The translations under genes were made by a program, and so were the position numbers. A DNA stretch of 40,413 bases from positions 1 through 40,413 of the IMG/VR virus record IMGVR_UViG_3300036832_001078. The stretch is one strand, 5' to 3'. Below, piece after piece: positions 35,823 through 40,413 of the stretch; within the stretch, counting starts at the first letter, position 1; each line of letters starts with the position of its first letter. The stretch comes from a virus. A model generated the notes under the pieces. It did not search any database, had not been told where the DNA came from, and saw only the letters and a list, made by a program, of their open reading frames with translations.

Positions 35823-37476
35823 TTCCAAGGCTCCATTTGAATGCGGGCAATTGCTGCCGCTGCTCAAATTGCGAGCTGACCCAAATCAGATTATCGCCGA
35901 CATCAAGACCGTGCCGCACCGCATACAGTAGAGCACCGCGCGTGTAGGTGAGATAGGTCATGTCGTCCTGTTCCCACGTGTCCTGGCACTCATAGGACAG
36001 GCCCGCGATCTCCTGATTAATAGCCCACGCTTCCGAGTAGCCGGAGGCCGGTTCCGCGCCTTTGTATTCGCACAGCATCATTTGGTATGGCGTGCAAAGC
36101 GCGCGCGGCCATCCGACGTGCCCGGTGCGATCAATCGTGCCAGCCACGACCCACTCAAACGCCGCACGCCAATCCTCATGCCCCATTGCCACAAGCCAAC
36201 CATAGACGCTGCCGAGGAACTCACTCTGCCAGGGCTGACACCAAGTGCCTTCGGGAAAATCGCCGTCTGCCTTGCGGCCGGTGACGTTGTCAGTGGCGCG
36301 GAATACCGTTTGGAACCGCGACTCTGATTGCATGTACATGCCGGTGAAAAAATCACGATGCACATCGAGGCGGCGCTGCCAATAATCCCGCGGCTGCAAC
36401 CAGCCCGGCACGTCGGCCGGCGTCACGGCCGCGCACTGCCCGAGGGTGCGCATGTCCCAAGCGAACTGCCGTGTCTGGCTCAAGGTCGGGCGATAGCCCA
36501 AGGACAAGGATCCGTAGTTCCACGTGGCCTGGAATTGCAGCGCCTCGAGGAAGTACGGATCGCCGGTGAGCAGGTACGGCAGATAGGCCAGCGCCGGTTG
36601 ATGGGCGGCATCGATAACGACGTCAGGGTGCGGCGGCGTGTAGACGAACGGCTCGCCCTGACCTTGCCCCTGATACCAGCAGGCTTTGGGATAGACCTCG
36701 AAATCTATCGCGTGCCCGATGTGCTCGTCGCGCATGTGCCAGGGAATGGATCCGCTGGCCTCTGCCTGCGCGAACACCACCTCGCACGACGATGCGGTGC
36801 CGGTAACGATATGCTCTGCCTGCGGATCGGTGAGCAGACCGATATCCGGCCGCTCTCCGGCATCTGGCATATGGGGATAAATGCCGGCCAGCCCCATCGG
36901 CTCGTAGGGCACATATTGGGCGATGGGCGCACGGGCCGGATCGTAGATGTACGGCGGCAGCAGGCCCTGCTCGGTCAGCATGGCAAGGCCGGCAATGATG
37001 GGGCGCTGTTCGCTCTGCCATCGCCACCGGCAGAAGGCGTAGTGGTGATCGATGGCGATAGTCTTGACCAGCGTGTCATCGTTGTAGATCCGCACAGCGT
37101 AGGCGCCGATGTCGGCGGCCATGTCATTGCCGGCGAAGCAGCGGCCGCGCTCGAACACGACCTCCATGCGACTGCTATCGACCTCGGGCCGGAAGAACAC
37201 GGTGAGGTCGATATCGCGCACGTAGTGCCCAAGGCAGCGTTGGTGAATGTTGCCATGGTCAGCGTTATAGGTGCCGAGGTCGGCGCCGATCTCTTGGTCA
37301 AGACCAAACACACGACCGCCGTGCTCGACCTCGACGCGCCACGTGTCTGATGGCGGCGGGATCGGTTCCGGCTCCTCGAGCGGCGGGATGACGACAGAGG
37401 CGACCGTCTCCGACAGGATCTCGCTGGTCTGATCGTCGGTGACAGTGGTGGTGACGGTGACAGTGCGGTCGCTCAT
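35794..37476 (-). CDS. Putative polysaccharide-active protein, (alpha/alpha)-barrel-like
   Basis: 560 residues, the largest gene of the leftward operon, with GGGAGGA before the ATG. Residues 1-45 are Thr-rich with a proline linker (PPLEEPEPIPPPSDT). A beta-rich domain (46-170) follows, then a helical region with alternating aromatic segments (AHQPALAYLPYLLTGDPYFL, EALQFQATWNYGSLSLG, FAWDMRTLGQCAAVTPADVP) that recalls toroidal glycan lyases or hydrolases. No catalytic set is certain. A large putative surface or enzyme gene among early leftward genes suggests a cargo (lysogenic conversion) gene or a depolymerase. Function is inferred. Confidence 0.5.
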   Translation of the reverse strand: MSDRTVTVTTTVTDDQTSEILSETVASVVIPPLEEPEPIPPPSDTWRVEVEHGGRVFGLDQEIGADLGTYNADHGNIHQRCLGHYVRDIDLTVFFRPEVDSSRMEVVFERGRCFAGNDMAADIGAYAVRIYNDDTLVKTIAIDHHYAFCRWRWQSEQRPIIAGLAMLTEQGLLPPYIYDPARAPIAQYVPYEPMGLAGIYPHMPDAGERPDIGLLTDPQAEHIVTGTASSCEVVFAQAEASGSIPWHMRDEHIGHAIDFEVYPKACWYQGQGQGEPFVYTPPHPDVVIDAAHQPALAYLPYLLTGDPYFLEALQFQATWNYGSLSLGYRPTLSQTRQFAWDMRTLGQCAAVTPADVPGWLQPRDYWQRRLDVHRDFFTGMYMQSESRFQTVFRATDNVTGRKADGDFPEGTWCQPWQSEFLGSVYGWLVAMGHEDWRAAFEWVVAGTIDRTGHVGWPRALCTPYQMMLCEYKGAEPASGYSEAWAINQEIAGLSYECQDTWEQDDMTYLTYTRGALLYAVRHGLDVGDNLIWVSSQFEQRQQLPAFKWSLGNELAGSDRA

Positions 37477-37509
37477 GACTTTCCTCCCTGCGTCCGGTTT
37501 GGCTGATGG

Positions 37510-37743
37510 TCAATCATAGTTTTTTTTCGGAAGGGACGGCATCGGCATCCAGTGCGTAGGCTTCCACATCCCGTTTAGATGTCCAACGCCTGCGTGATAC
37601 CAAACACCCCCATACATCGGAGTCCAATACGCTTCACAGGAATGCCCGTTTAGCGTTGGAGCCGCTATGATTCGAGTCCCGTCTTTCGGCGCTTCTTTAA
37701 TGGGGCGCCATAGATCGTCTATGGTGATGCTGCGGTCAGTCAT
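37510..37743 (-). CDS. DUF551-like protein
   Basis: 77 residues. It has the DUF551 layout: W-R-P-I-K-E-A-P-K-D-G-T-R-I-I at the start, then W-Y-H-A-G, and P-T-H-W-M-P-M-P near the end. DUF551 proteins are common small phage proteins of unknown function. It overlaps the upstream gene by four bases. Confidence 0.75.
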   Translation of the reverse strand: MTDRSITIDDLWRPIKEAPKDGTRIIAAPTLNGHSCEAYWTPMYGGVWYHAGVGHLNGMWKPTHWMPMPSLPKKNYD

Positions 37744-37985
37744 TGGTTAAACTCCCCTTCGCCGGTCGTGATCTCATCGGCTATGCGATAAAATAGTTTC
37801 GCGCCTTTTTCTCTTAACCCACCCGGCTCATTCGCGGCGCCACCGACAACGCACAAGTCATCGGGCATGACAACGACGATGCAAACAAATGGCGCATTCA
37901 AACGATCACGGATGTCCTCAGCGTGCGCGCACAGTTGCGCCGTAAATTTGATTCGCCACTCGTTATGTGCGCTGTCATCCATCAT
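37740..37985 (-). CDS. Hypothetical small protein
   Basis: 81 residues. The sequence (NAPFVCIVVVMPDDLCVVGG, then A-K-L-F-Y-R-I-A-D-E-I) suggests an alpha/beta domain with a V-V-V-M-P core. The start is six bases after the preceding stop and the end overlaps the DUF551 gene as ATGA. No family is recognised. Confidence 0.6.
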   Translation of the reverse strand: MMDDSAHNEWRIKFTAQLCAHAEDIRDRLNAPFVCIVVVMPDDLCVVGGAANEPGGLREKGAKLFYRIADEITTGEGEFNQ

Positions 37986-37991
37986 TATGTC

Positions 37992-38282
37992 CTATTCGTC
38001 GAACAACTCACCCTGACGCTGTTGCTCGGTGATCTGTCGCTTGATCACCCGGCGGATCGTCTCGCACATGAACTCGGGATAGATCGCAAAGCAGTGCGAC
38101 CCGGCCCCGCACGTCTTGATCCGTAAATCCTTTTCCGGCGATGCGAGATAGCGCCGCTCCCAAATGTATCTGACACGATCGCCCACGGGCCACGTGAGCT
38201 CTTTGGTCGGCTCGACACGCATTTGGCGGCACACATCGATGATCGTGATGCCTGCAACACGACGACGATATGTGCCGGCCAT
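37992..38282 (-). CDS. Hypothetical small protein
   Basis: 96 residues from the ATG at 38282, with AAAGGTG as ribosome binding site; an upstream in-frame ATG at 38336 overlaps the preceding stop (TGATG) and is an alternative. The sequence has W-P-V-G-D-R-V-R-Y-I-W-E-R-R and a basic C-terminus (IRRVIKRQITEQQRQGEL). Not recognised. A minimal ORF with its own ribosome binding site lies just upstream. Confidence 0.6.
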   Translation of the reverse strand: MAGTYRRRVAGITIIDVCRQMRVEPTKELTWPVGDRVRYIWERRYLASPEKDLRIKTCGAGSHCFAIYPEFMCETIRRVIKRQITEQQRQGELFDE

Positions 38283-38286
38283 CGCA

Positions 38287-38322
38287 TCACCTTTTGCGGT
38301 GATAGACCGTACTGACGTCCAT
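38287..38322 (-). CDS. Possible 11-residue leader ORF
   Basis: ATG at 38322 has a strong GAGGAG signal six bases upstream, then 11 codons (MDVSTVYHRKR) and a TGA at 38289-38287, four bases before the ATG of the next gene. Its stop overlaps the ribosome binding site of that gene, so it could couple or attenuate translation. It may also be chance. Confidence 0.3.
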   Translation of the reverse strand: MDVSTVYHRKR

Positions 38323-38335
38323 GGCGTGCTCCTCA

Positions 38336-38677
38336 TCAGCCGCGATTGTTTGCAGATGCCTCGCTGGATTCGCCCCTGAGATAAGCGGCGATTGAATCGT
38401 AGACGGCGACCTCGGGAACGATAACGTTCCCATGCGGCGATACAATTATGAGGTCATCGTTTTGCATACGACCCTCGGCGGTCACAGGGTCCGCAATTAA
38501 AAACAAATTCACCTTCGGTTTTTTTGAGGCGTAGGGGTCGCTCCTATCCAGGTTTTCCGCCTTCATCAACCAACCGACGATGGGCATCAGGAAGTAATCT
38601 TTGTTATTCTCGCCGAGTTGGAGCAGAAACCAATCCGGCGCCGCAGGAATGAACGACAGCAATTCTATTTTACTCAT
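38336..38677 (-). CDS. Hypothetical protein
   Basis: 113 residues from the ATG at 38677, GGAGG eight bases upstream. The product is alpha/beta-like (LLSFIPAAPDWFLLQLGENN, then DPVTAEGRMQNDDLIIVSPH). A longer frame upstream runs over the HNH gene end and is not used. It lies directly after the HNH gene in the leftward operon. No family is recognised. Confidence 0.6.
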   Translation of the reverse strand: MSKIELLSFIPAAPDWFLLQLGENNKDYFLMPIVGWLMKAENLDRSDPYASKKPKVNLFLIADPVTAEGRMQNDDLIIVSPHGNVIVPEVAVYDSIAAYLRGESSEASANNRG

Positions 38678-38726
38678 GTTCGATGCCTCCATATACACCA
38701 TGGCAGCAGTCGATTGCGCAGGCGGG

Positions 38727-39242
38727 TCACAGGTGCTTCCACGTTTGTCGCGAGATAATTTCCCAAACTGCTGAAGTTCCGATATTGAATTTTGGAGCAA
38801 TGGAAGTAATGAATTCTCCAGCCGCATATAAACGGCGAATTTCTAGCGCTTCATTCCCTGTTAATTTTGCCTTCACGGCAGTTTCGCCATAATTCCCATC
38901 AGCTTTAGTATGGCACCTTTGGCATAGCCAGATTACGTCAAGCGGGTAGTCGTATCCGCGGTGGTGGTGTGCCTGAACTGAATGTGATCCTCTGGAATTA
39001 ATTTTGTTTTCCATTCCACACGCAGAGCAGTTGTTTGGGCGGTCAATTTTCCCACTAATAATTTGATAATTGAAAAACTTACGCGCGCGAGATGCTTTTA
39101 ACTGTTCTGGTGTTTTCTTAGAAATTGCCCTAGCGCTTGCCCTGGAGCATGCCTTCGAACAAAATCGCTGCGTTCGATCCCATCCATAGAATGGCGATCC
39201 GCATGATTCACAATTAAAGTCAGGATTCGTGAGACGTGCCAT
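38727..39242 (-). CDS. HNH homing endonuclease with C-terminal HTH
   Basis: 171 residues from the ATG at 39242 (GAGG eight bases upstream); the longer upstream frame lies over non-coding sequence. Features in order: a treble-clef finger (C-E-S-C-G at 9-13, then F-C-S-K-A-C), a second C-S-A-C, the HNH region (Q-A-H-H-H-R-G-Y-D-Y-P-L-D-V-I-W-L-C-Q-R-C-H), and a C-terminal HTH repeat (L-T-G-N-E-A-L-E-I-R-R-L-Y-A-A-G-E). It interrupts the leftward early operon. Lower GC than its neighbours fits recent arrival. Confidence 0.85.
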   Translation of the reverse strand: MARLTNPDFNCESCGSPFYGWDRTQRFCSKACSRASARAISKKTPEQLKASRARKFFNYQIISGKIDRPNNCSACGMENKINSRGSHSVQAHHHRGYDYPLDVIWLCQRCHTKADGNYGETAVKAKLTGNEALEIRRLYAAGEFITSIAPKFNIGTSAVWEIISRQTWKHL

Positions 39243-39309
39243 TATTAACCTCGCAGCCACCAAAAGAACGTGTTTCGAATTCGCCGCCAGAACCTGCGCC
39301 GCCGCAGGG

Positions 39310-39561
39310 TCATGCATGACCTGCAGCGCCATAGATGGATTTGGTTTCGCCGAGGAAACGCAGGAGTTCGTCGGCGAGTTCCTTGATGAACTTCTCATTG
39401 GTGATGAGCTTCTCGTCGGTTTGATTCTGCAGCCCGCCGAACAGCGCGAATGCGCCGGAGTAAAAACAGACGCGCGCTTCCGGCCAGCGCTGGGGGGGAA
39501 TTTCATCCCCCGCCCTAGCCTGGAAAGTCTTCCACCATCCTTCGATGTGATCGGTCATCAT
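39310..39561 (-). CDS. Conserved hypothetical phage protein
   Basis: 83 residues from ATG 39561; a second ATG at 39558 is better spaced from the GGAGG signal. The sequence (ARVCFYSGAFALFGGLQNQT, then F-I-K-E-L-A-D-E-L-L-R-F) resembles common small phage early proteins. Its ribosome binding site and first ATG are in the right arm of a 12-bp stem, so translation probably needs the upstream gene. Function unknown. Confidence 0.7.
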   Translation of the reverse strand: MMTDHIEGWWKTFQARAGDEIPPQRWPEARVCFYSGAFALFGGLQNQTDEKLITNEKFIKELADELLRFLGETKSIYGAAGHA

Positions 39562-39725
39562 GCAGCCTCCTTTTGGGGAGGCTGCATGCTCGCCAGGACG
39601 TTTTCCAAACGTGTAATCACCATGCGCAACGTTTGCTGATCATTGATGGAAAGCCGCTGGCCGGAATAAACCTCATCGGTGATGTCGGTCGCGATCCAGA
39701 GCAGGGTAATGCAGTCCTGTTCCAT
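39558..39725 (-). CDS. Hypothetical 55-residue protein
   Basis: This small leftward gene starts at ATG 39725, sharing one base with the previous stop (TGATG), and its stop overlaps the next start (ATGATG). The product is helical (MEQDCITLLWIATDITDEVY, then LRMVITRLENVLASM). It closes the gap in the operon and its 3' end contains the stem-loop. No family is recognised. Confidence 0.7.
   Translation of the reverse strand: MEQDCITLLWIATDITDEVYSGQRLSINDQQTLRMVITRLENVLASMQPPQKEAA
39559..39588 (-). promoter_or_regulatory. 12-bp stem-loop over a ribosome binding site and start
   Basis: CATGCAGCCTCC (39559-39570) and GGAGGCTGCATG (39577-39588) are perfect complements with a 6-base loop. In the leftward mRNA the 3' arm holds GGAGG and the first ATG of the 83-residue gene. 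It should keep that gene closed until ribosomes read the end of the 55-residue gene. Confidence 0.8.
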
Positions 39726-39907
39726 CACGACTCATCCTCCAACGCGATGAGGTCGGCAATCGCCTCTTGCTCGGTGGCGCCGTAGCCGTAGTTGCCGAGC
39801 TCTTCCTTGCCTTCGCGGAAGGCACACCAGTCGAACTTGCGCGGCGGGATCGGCGGATAGATGTGGCTGGTGATGATGGGGAGGTTTTTAGTGTCGCTCA
39901 TCGCCAT
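39725..39907 (-). CDS. Conserved hypothetical small protein (Y-P-P-I-P type)
   Basis: 60 residues from ATG 39907, one base overlapping the previous stop (TGATG). The sequence Y-P-P-I-P-P-R-K-F-D-W-C-A followed by Y-G-A-T-E-Q-E-A-I-A-D-L follows a pattern common in small phage proteins (P-P-I-P-x-R-x-x-D-W, then A-T-E-x-E-A-x-A-D-L). Function unknown. Confidence 0.75.
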   Translation of the reverse strand: MAMSDTKNLPIITSHIYPPIPPRKFDWCAFREGKEELGNYGYGATEQEAIADLIALEDES

Positions 39908-40197
39908 CACTCCGCCGCCTGGAGATGCTGCTTGCGCGGCTTGTTGTAGGCGGTGGCGAAATCGAGGCCGAGGTCGCACAGATCCGAGCGGAACGTATCT
40001 ACGGCATCGGACATGCGGTCGGAGAGGTGATACCAGCCGAACTCAGTATTGAGATTGGCCACGACCTGCATCGGGTCGGCGACGGTGAGATCCTGCGCGA
40101 TGGTCGCGCATTCCATCATAGCGGCTTGCATGTGTTTTTTGATGACCGCCTCCATCTCGGCGTAGCAGGCGGCGTCGTTATGGGGATCGCGTTTCAT
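39907..40197 (-). CDS. First gene of the leftward early operon, hypothetical
   Basis: 96 residues from ATG 40197; GGAG eight bases upstream. Helical (AEMEAVIKKHMQAAMMECAT, then R-M-S-D-A-V-D-T-F-R-S-D). The operon promoter lies about 30 bases upstream and an inverted repeat around the ribosome binding site separates the two. The upstream in-frame extension lies over the promoter and is rejected. No family is recognised. Confidence 0.7.
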   Translation of the reverse strand: MKRDPHNDAACYAEMEAVIKKHMQAAMMECATIAQDLTVADPMQVVANLNTEFGWYHLSDRMSDAVDTFRSDLCDLGLDFATAYNKPRKQHLQAAE

Positions 40198-40199
40198 AG

Positions 40200-40229
40200 A
40201 GTGTCTCCGTTTGTTTTGATGGAGACACT
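40200..40229. repeat. 9-bp inverted repeat overlapping the leftward -10 and ribosome binding site
   Basis: AGTGTCTCC (40200-40208) and GGAGACACT (40221-40229) with a 12-base spacer. One half overlaps the -10 of the leftward promoter and the other the GGAG signal of the first gene. It could be a repressor site or an mRNA structure. Confidence 0.7.
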
Positions 40230-40255
40230 GTATTAACAAACCCTGAATGATGCAA
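40227..40255 (-). promoter_or_regulatory. Leftward early promoter with operator
   Basis: On the minus strand TTGCAT (40255-40250), 17 bases, TACAGT (40232-40227). The spacer is the operator copy ATTCAGGGTTTGTTAA. The layout is the same as the Cro-gene promoter at 673-701. It drives the operon that starts at 40197. Confidence 0.7.
40233..40248 (-). promoter_or_regulatory. Operator copy 2
   Basis: ATTCAGGGTTTGTTAA on the minus strand. It matches copy 1 (680-695) in 14 of 16 positions and copy 3 (40284-40299) in 14 of 16. It lies inside the leftward promoter. Confidence 0.7.
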
Positions 40256-40278
40256 TGGCTATGATGGGGATAATTCGG

Positions 40279-40306
40279 TTGCAATTCAGATTTTGTTAAC
40301 CATAAA
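40279..40306 (+). promoter_or_regulatory. Candidate rightward promoter with operator copy 3
   Basis: TTGCAA (40279-40284), 16 bases and CATAAA (40301-40306) form a weaker promoter. Operator copy 3, ATTCAGATTTTGTTAA, lies at 40284-40299. It would drive the ORF that begins at 40405 and crosses the contig end. Confidence 0.5.
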
Positions 40307-40404
40307 CGTGACGATGAATGGGTTTATTTCGTCCTTGTATGGCTACCGCACTATGTCCTAGTGTTGCGGATCGGGGGCGTTGGCTGGGATAGGCGGAGTG
40401 GACC

Positions 40405-40413
40405 ATGCCCAAG
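40405..40413 (+). CDS. 5' end of a small ORF that continues at position 1
   Basis: An ATG at 40405 is preceded by GGAG (40395-40398) six bases upstream, a good ribosome binding site, and only three codons (M-P-K) fit before the window ends. If the contig is circular, reading continues in frame at position 1 (LVHSQPIHPY then prolines) into the poly-C tract. A candidate rightward promoter overlapping an operator copy lies about 100 bases upstream. The product would be the first rightward gene of the immunity region. The start and ribosome binding site are seen directly; circularity is inferred. Confidence 0.5.

Noticed and set aside
36328-37350. Rightward open frame opposite the 560-residue gene
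   Set aside because: The composition is typical of an antisense shadow; the leftward frame has a ribosome binding site, aromatic-rich domains and operon context.

Overview
The window reads as one complete temperate short-tailed (podovirus-type) phage genome of about 40.4 kb, probably a circular contig cut open at an arbitrary point. Evidence for a podovirus is a P22-type portal, scaffold and coat set, a large terminase, several internal virion (ejection) proteins, tail fibres, and no tape-measure, tail-tube or sheath gene. An integrase, an excisionase-like protein and divergent repressor/Cro-like genes indicate a temperate lifestyle. High GC, codon use and the protein families suggest an alphaproteobacterial host (Rhizobiales-like); this is inference. 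All family assignments come from reading the sequence, not from database searches.

Layout. (1) 1-930 and 40198-40413 form the switch across the contig ends: a leftward XRE-type repressor (607-185), a rightward Cro-like gene (707), and three copies of an ATTCAG-TTTGTTA-like operator (680-695, 40233-40248, 40284-40299) on three putative promoters. (2) 921-8420, rightward early genes: VRR-NUC nuclease, Sak4-like ATPase, DUF669 (SSB-like), a strong terminator, a Cas4/RecB-like nuclease, an SF2 helicase, a primase-polymerase/helicase, an AT-rich candidate origin, one unknown gene and a terminator at 8422-8461. (3) 8460-10371, a small accessory block: leftward small genes and a rightward four-gene operon (two coiled-coil proteins, an HTH protein, a Lys/Ala-rich protein) from two back-to-back promoters sharing one element, closed by a terminator. 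(4) 10449-31887, rightward late genes: small and large terminase, a sigma-70 region-4-like protein, portal, a frameshifted gene, an IPT/TIG Ig-fold protein, small head genes, scaffold, coat, a homing endonuclease, an adaptor-collagen-fibre fusion, a LamG protein, a two-TM protein, a tail/head-closure protein, a GNAT-like protein, ejection proteins and an S74 fibre. (5) 31847-32768: a leftward homing endonuclease and a 400-bp gap with paired TTGGCCCC repeats (candidate attP arm sites) and two terminators. (6) 40197-32769, one long leftward operon: small early genes, an HNH endonuclease, a 560-residue putative polysaccharide-active protein, an excisionase-like gene and the integrase.

Most unusual points: the three-copy operator system joining the two contig ends; a 16-C tract that breaks an ORF spanning the ends; a late-operon sigma region-4-like protein; a divergent promoter pair with a shared AATGGCCTA element over an acr-aca-like operon; stem-loops that bury ribosome binding sites; and a 35-bp near-perfect duplication around a small zinc-finger-like gene.
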